A stretch of 14,509 nt of DNA from Acinetobacter sp. GTDB lineage: Bacteria; Pseudomonadota; Gammaproteobacteria; Pseudomonadales; Moraxellaceae. Made by a program: the position numbers and the translations under genes. Where the stretch lies: NCBI GenBank assembly GCA_030523805.1, contig JAUNHS010000027.1, forward strand, positions 1 through 14,509, given 5' to 3'. The notes under the pieces are model-generated. The model was not told where the DNA came from. It saw only the letters and a list, made by a program, of their open reading frames with translations, and did not search any database. Numbering within the stretch: position 1 is the first letter of the stretch; the number at the start of each line of letters is the position of its first letter. Below, in pieces: positions 8,218 through 14,509 of the stretch.

Positions 8218-8913
8218 ATGACGACAAATCAAGCACCTACACTCAAAAATCCACTTTTAACACCGATTGATCGCCCTGTGCTTACACCGCCCAATGGACA
8301 GAAAAAAGTACTGTTGCATTCGTGCTGTGCTCCGTGTTCTGGTGAAGTGATGGAAGCGATGTTAGCGAGTGGGATAGAATTTACCATTTATTTTTACAAT
8401 CCGAATATTCACCCGAAAAAAGAATATGAAATTCGTAAAAATGAAAATATCGCTTTTGCTCAAAAGCACAATATTCCCTTTATTGATGCCGATTATGACC
8501 TAGACAACTGGTTCGCTCGTGCCAAAGGCATGGAAAATGACCCTGAACGTGGTCGCCGTTGCACCATGTGTTTTGATATGCGATTTGAACGTGCGGCACT
8601 TTATGCTCATGAACATGGCTTTCCTGTTTTAACCAGTAGTTTGGGCATTTCACGCTGGAAAAATATGAACCAAATCAATGACTGTGGACACCGTGCCGTT
8701 GCACCGTATGATGATGTGGTGTATTGGGATTTCAACTGGCGTAAGGGTGGGGGAAGTTCACGCATGATTGAAATCAGTAAACGTGAGCATTTTTATCAGC
8801 AGGAATATTGTGGTTGTGCCTATTCATTGCGTGATACCAATCGTTTCCGTATTTCACAAGGGCGTGAGCCAATTCGTATTGGCGTAAAATATTATGGCGA
8901 TGATGAAGAGTAA
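8218..8913 (+). CDS. queH: Epoxyqueuosine reductase QueH
   Basis: QueH (formerly DUF208) reduces epoxyqueuosine in tRNA to queuosine, the last step of the pathway; it is a non-homologous replacement for the cobalamin-dependent QueG. The 231-aa protein has the family's cysteine pattern: vicinal Cys36-Cys37 and Cys40 in [10 protein letters not shown], Cys115 and Cys118 in [10 protein letters not shown], Cys156 in INDCGHR, and Cys198 and Cys200 in YCGCAYS. Also visible are [18 protein letters not shown], typical of the family, and [10 protein letters not shown]. The conserved cysteines are those expected to hold the iron-sulfur cofactor and redox centre. The ATG at 8218 was chosen over a TTG at 8212 because GAG lies about 7 bases upstream. 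It ends before a two-way terminator. Together with tgt it covers two steps of queuosine synthesis; the queuosine precursor genes are not in the window. Confidence 0.95.
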   Translation: MTTNQAPTLKNPLLTPIDRPVLTPPNGQKKVLLHSCCAPCSGEVMEAMLASGIEFTIYFYNPNIHPKKEYEIRKNENIAFAQKHNIPFIDADYDLDNWFARAKGMENDPERGRRCTMCFDMRFERAALYAHEHGFPVLTSSLGISRWKNMNQINDCGHRAVAPYDDVVYWDFNWRKGGGSSRMIEISKREHFYQQEYCGCAYSLRDTNRFRISQGREPIRIGVKYYGDDEE

Positions 8914-8957
8914 AATTGTGCAAACAATCGTATCATCAATAGTCAAATAAACCCAAT

Positions 8958-8990
8958 AAAAAACCACCGACAATCATCGGTGGTTTTTTT
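8958..8990. terminator. Bidirectional terminator between queH and acpP
   Basis: ACCACCGA (8963-8970) pairs with TCGGTGGT (8977-8984) across a 6-base loop. A run of A precedes and six T follow, so the hairpin works on both strands: for queH on plus and for acpP, which ends at 9014, on minus. Confidence 0.93.
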
Positions 8991-9013
8991 GCAAAGCTCT
9001 AAAATAATTTAGA

Positions 9014-9247
9014 TTATTGCTTAGCAGTTACATAGTCAATCGCTGATTGAACAGTTGTAATTTGGTTTGAATCTTCATCTGGAATTGTGATGTCAAATTC
9101 ATTTTCCAAAGACATTACAAGCTCAACTAAATCCAAAGAGTCAGCACCTAAATCTTCCATGAAAGAAGCTTCATTTTTGATTGTTGCTGCATCAATGCTT
9201 AATTGCTCTGCAACAGCTTGTTTAACACGTTGTTCGATATCGCTCAC
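9014..9247 (-). CDS. acpP: Acyl carrier protein
   Basis: AcpP carries growing fatty-acyl chains as thioesters on a phosphopantetheine arm. The 77-aa acidic protein is of normal length and matches the family throughout: [16 protein letters not shown], the attachment motif [11 protein letters not shown] with Ser37 (Ser36 in the mature protein), and [17 protein letters not shown] near the C-terminus. The start codon is GTG at 9247, confirmed by GGAGA 6 bases upstream and by alignment with other AcpPs. It lies 157 bases downstream of fabG on the same strand and has its own predicted promoter there, as expected for one of the most abundant cell proteins. Its 3' end meets the bidirectional terminator. 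Confidence 0.98.
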   Translation of the reverse strand: MSDIEQRVKQAVAEQLSIDAATIKNEASFMEDLGADSLDLVELVMSLENEFDITIPDEDSNQITTVQSAIDYVTAKQ

Positions 9248-9339
9248 GGCAAATCTCCAATAAATGTATTTGGCGTTCTATGCCAAAGGGAATAAATTAA
9301 CAGCATTTTATTCACTCTGGCACGTCTATTCAATGGCAA

Positions 9340-9345
9340 ATTATA
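9340..9345 (-). promoter_or_regulatory. Putative acpP promoter -10
   Basis: A perfect TATAAT on the minus strand (9345-9340) lies in the fabG-acpP spacer. The -35 is weak: TTAACA 19 bases upstream, or AACAAA at 17. Transcription would start near 9333, with a leader of about 85 bases. Confidence 0.55.
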
Positions 9346-9352
9346 TCTTATT

Positions 9353-9374
9353 TCAACGTTGATTTGTTAAATCA
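9353..9374. promoter_or_regulatory. Overlapping palindromes at the acpP promoter
   Basis: TCAACGTTGA (9353-9362) is a perfect 10-bp palindrome in the spacer between the -10 and -35 regions. TGATTT-GTT-AAATCA (9360-9374) is a perfect 6-3-6 inverted repeat that overlaps it and covers the -35 region. The position suggests an operator; no matching regulator is recognised. Confidence 0.35.
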
Positions 9375-9404
9375 TGTAGCAAACACCATGAAATCGTTTT
9401 GCCA

Positions 9405-10136
9405 TTAATTCATGTACAGTCCACCATTGACATGAAGTACTGTACCTGTAATATAGCTTGCTTGTTCGCTCGCTAAAAAACTTACTGCATTGGCAATATC
9501 TTGTGGCTCGCCTAAGCGGTTTAATGCCACTTGATCGGTCATTTTTTTACGAATATCTTCACTTAAAGCATCGGTCATTTCAGTTGCAATAAAGCCTGGG
9601 GCAACGCTATTGACGGTAATTTGACGGCTGCCCATTTCTTTGGCTAGGCTACGGCTAAAGGCTTCCATACCTGCTTTGGCAGCAGAGTAGTTGGTTTGCC
9701 CTGCATTGGCAAAGTGAGCCACCACCGAACTGATATTGATAATACGCCCAAAGCGTGCTTTGGTCATGCCTTTTAATACACGTTTAGATAGGCGATACAC
9801 TGCTTTTAAGTGGATATTTAAAATATCGTCCCAGTCATCTTCGCTTAAACGTAATAATAGATTATCTCGTGTAATACCCGCATTATTGACTAAAACTAAC
9901 ACCGAACCATATTCAGCTTCAATATGGCTGATGAGTTGTTCAATTGCATCGCCATTTCGTACATCAAGCACTAAACCTACGCCTTGATTGGCAAATTTTT
10001 CGCTTAATTGTGCTGCACCTTGTTCAGATGTTGCAGTACCTACGACAAAAAAACCATCTTGGATTAATTGTTGAGCAATCGCAGCACCAATACCACGGCT
10101 TGCACCTGTAACTAGGGCAATTTTTTTATCAGTCAT
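9405..10136 (-). CDS. fabG: 3-oxoacyl-ACP reductase
   Basis: FabG reduces 3-oxoacyl-ACP to 3-hydroxyacyl-ACP with NADPH, the first reduction of each fatty-acid elongation cycle. This 243-aa short-chain dehydrogenase has the cofactor loop TGASRGIGAA (residues 10-19), NNAG (84-87), the catalytic set Asn107 (NIHLK), Ser137 (INISSVV), Tyr150 and Lys154 (YSAAK), and the VNSVAPGFIATEMT stretch typical of FabG. Length matches E. coli (244). The start at 10136 has AGGA about 7 bases upstream. It follows fabD by 32 bases and is surely cotranscribed with it; acpP is next. Many dehydrogenases look alike, but the cluster makes the assignment firm. Confidence 0.96.
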   Translation of the reverse strand: MTDKKIALVTGASRGIGAAIAQQLIQDGFFVVGTATSEQGAAQLSEKFANQGVGLVLDVRNGDAIEQLISHIEAEYGSVLVLVNNAGITRDNLLLRLSEDDWDDILNIHLKAVYRLSKRVLKGMTKARFGRIINISSVVAHFANAGQTNYSAAKAGMEAFSRSLAKEMGSRQITVNSVAPGFIATEMTDALSEDIRKKMTDQVALNRLGEPQDIANAVSFLASEQASYITGTVLHVNGGLYMN

Positions 10137-10168
10137 GATGAAATCCTAAAAATAAAATGAAGTAGAAA

Positions 10169-11128
10169 TTAAGCAATTTTTTCAATCGCATCTTGTAAAC
10201 GGCTCACCGTATCGGTTGCTAAGGCAAATTCAATACCATCTAAACGCTTGGCTAAATTGGTTAAAACATTACCTGCACCACATTCTACAATGTGCTTCAC
10301 GCCGTGCTCTTGTAAAAATTGCATGGTGGCTGTCCATTGTACAGATTGATACAGTTGCTCAGTCAATGCTTGGCGTAATTGCTCTACCGATGTAGCGATT
10401 TGCACATTGGTATTTTGAATTACAGGAATGGTTGGTAATTGAATTTTGGTGTTGGCTAATGCTTGTGCAAATTGTTCAGCTGCTGGTTTCATTAATGAAC
10501 AATGTGATGGCACAGAAACAGGCAAGGCAATGGCTTTACCGCCTTGTTCTTTGGCTTGAGCCATAGCTGCTTGTATCAAAGCGGTATGACCTGCAATCAC
10601 CACTTGACCTTTAGTATTGTAATTTGCGACTTCTACCGAGCCTGAATCTGCATTGGCTTGGACATCTTGGCATAAAGTTTTGACCTGTTCATCGCTTAAT
10701 GCCAAAATTGCCGCCATGCTGCCTTCGCCTGCTGCAACAGCATTTTGCATCAGCTGACCACGTAAGTGAACCAATTTCACTGCATCAGCAAAATCTAATG
10801 CTCCACCAGCAACTAAAGCACTGTATTCACCCAATGAATGCCCAGCTAAATACGCAGGTTGTACGCTACTTAAACTTTGATACACACGCCATAAAGCGAT
10901 ACTTGCTGTTAGTAAAATAGGTTGTGTATTTTCTGTTAAATCCAAGCCTTCGCCACTTTGAGCGATTGCCCATAAGTCAAAACCGACAGCTTGCGATGCT
11001 TCAGCAAATGTTTGTTGAATGATTGGGTATTGTTCGGCTAATTCGGCTAACATACCTACTTTTTGAGAGCCTTGCCCTGGAAAAACAAAAGCGAGTGATG
11101 ATGATGTTGCTTGAGATGTCATGAGCAT
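10169..11128 (-). CDS. fabD: Malonyl-CoA:ACP transacylase
   Basis: FabD moves the malonyl group from CoA to AcpP to supply the extender unit for fatty-acid synthesis. The 319-aa protein shows FVFPGQGSQKVGML (about 14-27), the nucleophile Ser98 in AGHSLGEYSALVAGGA, Arg123 in HLRGQLMQ (binds the malonyl carboxylate), and catalytic His209 in VPSHCSLMKPAAE. Length is normal (about 310). Two starts are possible: ATG at 11128, 4 bases after AGGA, and ATG at 11122, 10 bases after it; the protein differs by two residues. It is the first gene of fabD-fabG-acpP, with a promoter just upstream and a terminator isolating it from the receptor gene. In the window the fabH, plsX and fabF genes often linked to this cluster are absent. 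Confidence 0.96.
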   Translation of the reverse strand: MLMTSQATSSSLAFVFPGQGSQKVGMLAELAEQYPIIQQTFAEASQAVGFDLWAIAQSGEGLDLTENTQPILLTASIALWRVYQSLSSVQPAYLAGHSLGEYSALVAGGALDFADAVKLVHLRGQLMQNAVAAGEGSMAAILALSDEQVKTLCQDVQANADSGSVEVANYNTKGQVVIAGHTALIQAAMAQAKEQGGKAIALPVSVPSHCSLMKPAAEQFAQALANTKIQLPTIPVIQNTNVQIATSVEQLRQALTEQLYQSVQWTATMQFLQEHGVKHIVECGAGNVLTNLAKRLDGIEFALATDTVSRLQDAIEKIA

Positions 11129-11152
11129 AAAATCCTATTTAAAATTTTATGC

Positions 11153-11181
11153 ACTTTAGCAATTTTAAAAGTAGATTGTAA
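11153..11181 (-). promoter_or_regulatory. Putative fabD promoter
   Basis: On the minus strand TTACAA (11181-11176), a 17-base spacer, and an extended -10 TGCTAAAGT (11161-11153) form a reasonable promoter. Transcription would start near 11146, with a leader of about 17 bases. An AT-only inverted repeat TTTAAAATT/AATTTTAAA flanks the -10. Confidence 0.5.
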
Positions 11182-11233
11182 TTGCTAAAAACAACAAAAT
11201 TTATAAACGAGTGTATATTTTTAAAAGTTGCAC

Positions 11234-11267
11234 AAAAAATGGATAAGGCATGACACCTTATCCATTT
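11234..11267 (-). terminator. Rho-independent terminator of the TonB-dependent receptor gene
   Basis: AAATGGATAAGG (11237-11248) pairs perfectly with CCTTATCCATTT (11256-11267) across a 7-base loop, 12 bp in all. Read on the minus strand the stem runs into six T (11239-11234). It lies 24 bases past the receptor stop codon. Confidence 0.92.
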
Positions 11268-11290
11268 GTATGTATCAATAATCCGATGGA

Positions 11291-13171
11291 TTAATAACGG
11301 AAAGTTACACCCACGTTTGTTTGGCGACCACCGTTGATGTACCAATCAGTAGTAGGGTATGTATTGTACACTTCTTTGTATTGTACATTACCTACGTTTT
11401 GGATATTTGCGAATAATTTCACGTATGGCAATACATTGACATAGCCATTAATATCAAAAGTCGTATAACCAGGTACTCTTACAGGGTTTGAATTATTTTC
11501 AGCATTTGCAGCAGAACGAGCAATGGCAGATAAACTTACACCTGCTTGTTCATTTTCAATACCTGTTGTAAATGTAACTGTTTGCTTCGGACGATATGCA
11601 ACTTCTAAACCTGTTGCTTTATTTTCAGTTTCTACATAAGCATATTGTAAAGATGCAAAGTAATCATCTTTTGCCCACTTCAAACCAGCTTCACCACCAG
11701 TAAAGGTTGCTTTTTGCAAGTTTTCGTAGCTATATGCAGAACCATAAGCAATTAAGTTTTTGATTTCATTGTGATAAGCAGATAAATTTGCTGTGAAGTT
11801 ATTACCAATTTTGTGGTCAAAACCTAATTCATAAGCTAGGCTTTCTTCGGGTTGCAAGTTTACATTGCCACCCCATTGCGAATACAATTCATTCAATGTT
11901 GGTGCACGGAATGCAGAGCCGACATTGGCATAAACACTTGTTGCAGGGCTAAAGTGTAAACGAGCTGCTGCTTGACCTACAGTGTGTGTACCAAAGCGTT
12001 CATGATCTTCTACACGCACACCCACTTGAGTGTCTAAACGGTCAGATTTGTATTGGTGCTGAGCATAATAACCAACCGTATTCACATCAACAGATGCTGC
12101 ATTGTTTGCTAAAGTTGATGTTTCATATTCTGATTTGTTTGATGTTACACCGAACAATACATTTTGCTTTGGAGCAAAATAAATACGACCATTCACATCA
12201 GCTTCATTGCTTTCTGTATTGTAAACTGAACCATAGCTTGGTACATTTTGTTTATCTTCTACACGAGAGAAGCGAGCAGAGAAGCGAGCACGTTCATGTG
12301 GACCAAATGTTAATTGACCATTAATAACACGGTTTTCAAAATAACGTGGAGCATTATTTAACGTATAAGCAGGATTTGTGTTTAAGCGATTAAATAAGTT
12401 TGTACCTTCATTTTCGCTAATAGATAAACTTGCATCTACATGACGATGAGCACGCTTATTGTCATAACCGATTTTTGCAGAATAACCTTTTTGGTCGTAT
12501 GATGCTTTATTGCCTTCAGCTTGTGAAGCGAAAATACGTGTACCATCAGTTTCTAAACGCTGACCACGTACTTGAGCATATAAACCATTATTTAATACAA
12601 CATCGCCACCAACGATTGCTTTATATGTATCATTTTCACCATACAAGCCTGTTGCAAAAGCAGTCGTTTTTTGTGGTGCTTGAGAAACCATTTGAATCAC
12701 ACCACCAATTGCATCACTACCGTATTGTACAGAAGCAGGGCCTTTTAAGATTTCTACACGCTCAACATCGCTTGTGTCTAAAAAGCCAGTAAATATTGGA
12801 GATACATCATTTTGTGTATTTAAACGAGCACCATCTTTCAAAAATAATGTGTGCTTAGCTGAAGTACCACGCAAAGAAATTTCAGGAACTTGACCAATAC
12901 CACCTGATTGTTTTACAGAAATGCTGGCATCACGTTGTAATACATCAGATAAGTTCAATGCAGGATTTTGCTCTAAAGTTTGGCGATTAATCACTTCTAC
13001 ACGAGCAGGTACGCTACTTAATTTTTCCGCAGTACGGCTAGCAGTTACCACAATTGGGTCTAAAGTTGCTGCTGGTGTAGCTACAGTTTGCTCAGTTTCA
13101 GCAAAAGCCATTGGCGATGTTAAAGCAACAATGACTGCTGATGTAAGTGCAGTTGGTTTTAAAAAAGACAT
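11291..13171 (-). CDS. TonB-dependent outer-membrane receptor, BtuB-like
   Basis: A 626-aa outer-membrane active transporter. Residues 1-24 are a signal peptide with likely cleavage at MAFA-ETEQ. A TonB-box-like segment DPIVVTASR (38-46) is followed by a plug domain (about 50-155) with SLRGTSAKHTLFLKDGARLN and VERVEILKGPASVQYGSDAIGGVIQMVS, then a beta-barrel to the C-terminal aromatic NVGVTFRY. The plug resembles BtuB, the vitamin B12 receptor, in its TonB box and in the GPxSxxYGSDAIGGVI motif, and its length (about 614 in E. coli) is close. The substrate is nevertheless open: no cobalamin riboswitch motif or cobalamin gene is seen nearby. The start at 13171 has AGGA 8 bases upstream. Monocistronic, with its own terminator. 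The conflict between BtuB likeness and lack of B12 context is why no symbol is given. Confidence 0.9.
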   Translation of the reverse strand: MSFLKPTALTSAVIVALTSPMAFAETEQTVATPAATLDPIVVTASRTAEKLSSVPARVEVINRQTLEQNPALNLSDVLQRDASISVKQSGGIGQVPEISLRGTSAKHTLFLKDGARLNTQNDVSPIFTGFLDTSDVERVEILKGPASVQYGSDAIGGVIQMVSQAPQKTTAFATGLYGENDTYKAIVGGDVVLNNGLYAQVRGQRLETDGTRIFASQAEGNKASYDQKGYSAKIGYDNKRAHRHVDASLSISENEGTNLFNRLNTNPAYTLNNAPRYFENRVINGQLTFGPHERARFSARFSRVEDKQNVPSYGSVYNTESNEADVNGRIYFAPKQNVLFGVTSNKSEYETSTLANNAASVDVNTVGYYAQHQYKSDRLDTQVGVRVEDHERFGTHTVGQAAARLHFSPATSVYANVGSAFRAPTLNELYSQWGGNVNLQPEESLAYELGFDHKIGNNFTANLSAYHNEIKNLIAYGSAYSYENLQKATFTGGEAGLKWAKDDYFASLQYAYVETENKATGLEVAYRPKQTVTFTTGIENEQAGVSLSAIARSAANAENNSNPVRVPGYTTFDINGYVNVLPYVKLFANIQNVGNVQYKEVYNTYPTTDWYINGGRQTNVGVTFRY

Positions 13172-13530
13172 AATAAATTTCCTAAACAGGGAAGATTACG
13201 ACCTAGATGAGACATGATGTAATCATTGGGAGTAAATCTTACACAAATAAAGTCTTGTATAGACTTGTTACAAAAAACTGGGCTAATTATAGATAAAAAT
13301 AATGAAATAAGCAATTTTTTTATAAAAAAGTGTGTTATTGGAAATAACTTTATCAATTATTGAGCAATTTATGCGAAAAAGTATTACAAGAAATGCTCAA
13401 TTGATGGGTGTATTTGTGTACTGAATGCAAAACAATTGCAAAAGAAATTAAAAAATGGAGAGATAAATATCAGCAAAAAAAGTAAAATTCTATTACAATA
13501 ACCAAAGATGCAAGCAAAAATCTGAAGCCG
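13172..13530. other. Divergent spacer between receptor gene and trpF, no gene seen
   Basis: 359 AT-rich bases that must hold both divergent promoters. Contents: the 17-bp inverted repeat at 13250-13266; a GTTATT-GGA-AATAAC inverted repeat at 13334-13348; ATGAT-GTA-ATCAT (13213-13225) in the receptor leader; TACAAT at 13493-13498 as a possible trpF -10 with a poor -35. No tRNA, riboswitch or Trp-rich leader peptide is recognised. Confidence 0.6.
13250..13266. promoter_or_regulatory. 17-bp inverted repeat in the receptor promoter region, likely operator
   Basis: AAGTCT-TGTAT-AGACTT is a perfect 6-5-6 inverted repeat 79-95 bases upstream of the receptor start codon. On the minus strand TTGTAA (13273-13268) lies directly upstream as a possible -35 and TATTTG (13249-13244) directly downstream as a poor -10, so the repeat would fill the promoter spacer. 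It does not match Fur or Zur consensus. The regulator is unknown. Confidence 0.4.
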
Positions 13531-14172
13531 ATGAACATTAGAAGTAAAATTTGTGGTCTTACACGCAGTCAAGATATACGCCATGCAGTCCATGCAGGGG
13601 TAGATGCCATTGGCTTGGTGTTTTATCCACCTAGCCCACGAGCGGTAAGTGTGGAACAAGCTCAAGAATTGGTGAAATGTATTCCGCCTTATGTGCAAGT
13701 GGTAGGCTTGTTTGTCAATGCGGATGTAAGCGAAATTGAACAGGTTTTACGCCGTGTGCCGTTGGATATTTTACAATTTCATGGCGATGAAACGGCTGAA
13801 CAATGTCAAACCATTGCTCAAACGGTGGGCAGACGGTGGTATAAAGCCATTCAAGTGAAAAATGATGTGGATAATGAGCAATTATTAGCCGAAATTCATT
13901 GTTATTATCAACATGGAGCAAGTGCGATTTTACTTGATGCTTATCACCCTGATTTAAAAGGTGGCACTGGACACGCTTTTGACTGGACAAAATTTCCCAA
14001 GTCCGATATTCCATTGATTTTGGCAGGTGGGCTAAACCCTGAAAATGTTGCCGATGCGATTGCTTTAACGCAGCCTTATGCTGTAGATGTGAGCGGTGGA
14101 GTGGAGCGTGAAAAGGGTATTAAAGATGCCGATAAAATGACGCAGTTTTTGCAGGTGGTAAATGGTTTATAA
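13531..14172 (+). CDS. trpF: Phosphoribosylanthranilate isomerase
   Basis: TrpF converts N-(5-phosphoribosyl)anthranilate to the carboxyphenylamino-deoxyribulose phosphate, the third committed step of tryptophan synthesis, in the cytoplasm. The 213-aa protein is a single TIM barrel: KICGLTRSQD at the N-terminus with general base Cys8, LVFYPPSPRAV (about 29-39), LQFHGDE, general acid Asp136 in LLDAYHP, GGTGHAFDW, ILAGGLNPENV, and the phosphate-binding VDVSGGVEREKGIKD near the end. It is monofunctional, not fused to TrpC as in enterobacteria. The start at 13531 has GAAG 5 bases upstream, a moderate ribosome site. It heads a probable operon with the small ORF and trpB; trpA and trpDC are not in the window. 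Very secure. Confidence 0.97.
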   Translation: MNIRSKICGLTRSQDIRHAVHAGVDAIGLVFYPPSPRAVSVEQAQELVKCIPPYVQVVGLFVNADVSEIEQVLRRVPLDILQFHGDETAEQCQTIAQTVGRRWYKAIQVKNDVDNEQLLAEIHCYYQHGASAILLDAYHPDLKGGTGHAFDWTKFPKSDIPLILAGGLNPENVADAIALTQPYAVDVSGGVEREKGIKDADKMTQFLQVVNGL

Positions 14173-14185
14173 AGGAATAAATGCC

Positions 14186-14401
14186 ATGAGAAAATTGTCT
14201 ATTCATCAATTAGCAGGTGTTTTAGCACCGTATAATCAGCAAGGTTATCTTTCTAATGAGAAAATGCACAATGCGATAAGTGAGACATTAGCTGAGAAAG
14301 TGAACTTGGACAAGCTATATTTTTGTCGTGATGATTTTGGTTATACGCAATGGCAAAATTCATTATTTAAAGATTTAACACTTGAGCAACTGAGCGATTA
14401 A
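14186..14401 (+). CDS. Small protein of unknown function between trpF and trpB
   Basis: A 71-aa ORF I do not recognise. Its ATG at 14186 has AAGGAA starting about 14 bases upstream, and it begins only 13 bases after the trpF stop, with 44 bases from its own stop to trpB; this placement supports translation. The open frame extends to 14162 inside trpF. The protein is soluble-looking and mixed in charge, with no signal peptide, membrane helix or Cys pair (one Cys, in LYFCRDDFGYTQW). A helical N-terminal half (LAGVLAPYNQQGYLSNEKMHNAISETLAEKV) is followed by an aromatic stretch and LTLEQLSD. One Trp codon is present, so it is not a tryptophan attenuation leader. Codon use resembles its neighbours. 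Real coding status is likely but not proven. Confidence 0.65.
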   Translation: MRKLSIHQLAGVLAPYNQQGYLSNEKMHNAISETLAEKVNLDKLYFCRDDFGYTQWQNSLFKDLTLEQLSD

Positions 14402-14445
14402 GCCCCAAATTTTTTGAACAGCACATTAAAAAGTAGAGAAACGTT

Positions 14446-14509
14446 ATGACAGCAATTGATTTTACCCAATTCCCAGATGCTAAAGGACACTTTGGTATTC
14501 ACGGTGGAC
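14446..14509 (+). CDS. trpB: Tryptophan synthase beta chain, only the first 21 codons in window
   Basis: The frame opens at the ATG at 14446 and runs off the window end. The visible residues read TAIDFTQFPDAKGHFGIHGG after the initiator Met, which matches the N-terminus of TrpB (the G-x-FG-x-x-GG element that precedes RFV/YV in the family). TrpB condenses indole with serine using pyridoxal phosphate; the lysine and other catalytic parts lie outside. GAGA sits about 9 bases upstream as a ribosome site. Its place after trpF agrees with the trpF-trpB order usual in pseudomonad-type genomes. Confidence 0.85.
   Translation, partial: MTAIDFTQFPDAKGHFGIHGG

Noticed and set aside
11986..12792. His-rich plus-strand open frames (11986-12324, 12430-12792) opposite the receptor gene
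   Set aside because: They are antisense shadows of the receptor codons, lack ribosome sites and have low-complexity H/L/Q composition.
13213..13225. ATGAT-GTA-ATCAT as a Fur box for the receptor
   Set aside because: The half-sites are separated by three bases instead of one and the outer bases of the 19-bp consensus do not match.
13334..13348. GTTATT-GGA-AATAAC as a Zur box
   Set aside because: The half-sites are two bases further apart than in the Zur consensus, and the site is over 160 bases from the receptor start.
13371..13424. A 17-codon ORF upstream of trpF as a tryptophan leader peptide
   Set aside because: It encodes no Trp, has no good ribosome site, and no alternative hairpins with a T-tract follow before trpF.
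13172..13530. Cobalamin riboswitch ahead of the BtuB-like gene
   Set aside because: The conserved B12-box core (GCCACTG on the transcribed strand) is not present in this spacer by eye.
14181..14189. ATG at 14181 as the start of the small trp-operon ORF
   Set aside because: It is out of frame and meets a stop after two codons (ATG CCA TGA).

Overview
This looks like chromosomal DNA of a gammaproteobacterium of the Moraxellaceae, most likely Acinetobacter or a close relative. The basis is low GC with AT-rich spacers, very glutamine-rich proteins, a FruB that carries its own enzyme I, the fabD-fabG-acpP cluster, and trpF followed by trpB. The genus is an inference from gene content and protein style. 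No mobile element, tRNA, rRNA or CRISPR array is visible. Almost every gene is housekeeping; the clearest exception is a solitary csx16-like gene.

Layout. Positions 1-1033 (minus) hold tgt, cut off at its 3' end by the window edge. Upstream of it on the same strand is a 102-aa gene of the CRISPR-associated Csx16 family (1184-1492), divergent from the fructose PTS operon fruB-fruK-fruA (1687-7208, plus), which ends in a strong terminator. Two single plus-strand genes follow: a PlsC-like membrane acyltransferase (7385-8158) and queH (8218-8913). A two-way terminator separates queH from the convergent fatty-acid cluster fabD-fabG-acpP (minus, 11128-9014). Upstream of that on the minus strand is a BtuB-like TonB-dependent outer-membrane receptor (13171-11291) with its own terminator. 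A 359-bp divergent spacer leads to the plus-strand tryptophan genes: trpF, an unrecognised 71-aa ORF, and the first 64 bases of trpB.

How the genes work together. FruA imports fructose as fructose-1-phosphate using phosphate relayed from PEP through the single FruB polypeptide, and FruK makes fructose-1,6-bisphosphate. FabD loads malonyl groups on AcpP and FabG reduces the beta-keto intermediates. AcpP thioesters or acyl-CoA could supply the PlsC-like enzyme. Tgt and QueH are the base-exchange step and the final reduction step of queuosine modification of tRNA, about 7 kb apart on opposite strands.

Most worth a second look: the orphan csx16-like gene beside tgt with a Crp-like palindrome in the spacer, the unrecognised small ORF between trpF and trpB, a 17-bp inverted repeat in the receptor's promoter region, nested palindromes at the acpP promoter, and a recurring TGCTAAAAT-type extended -10 element before several genes.
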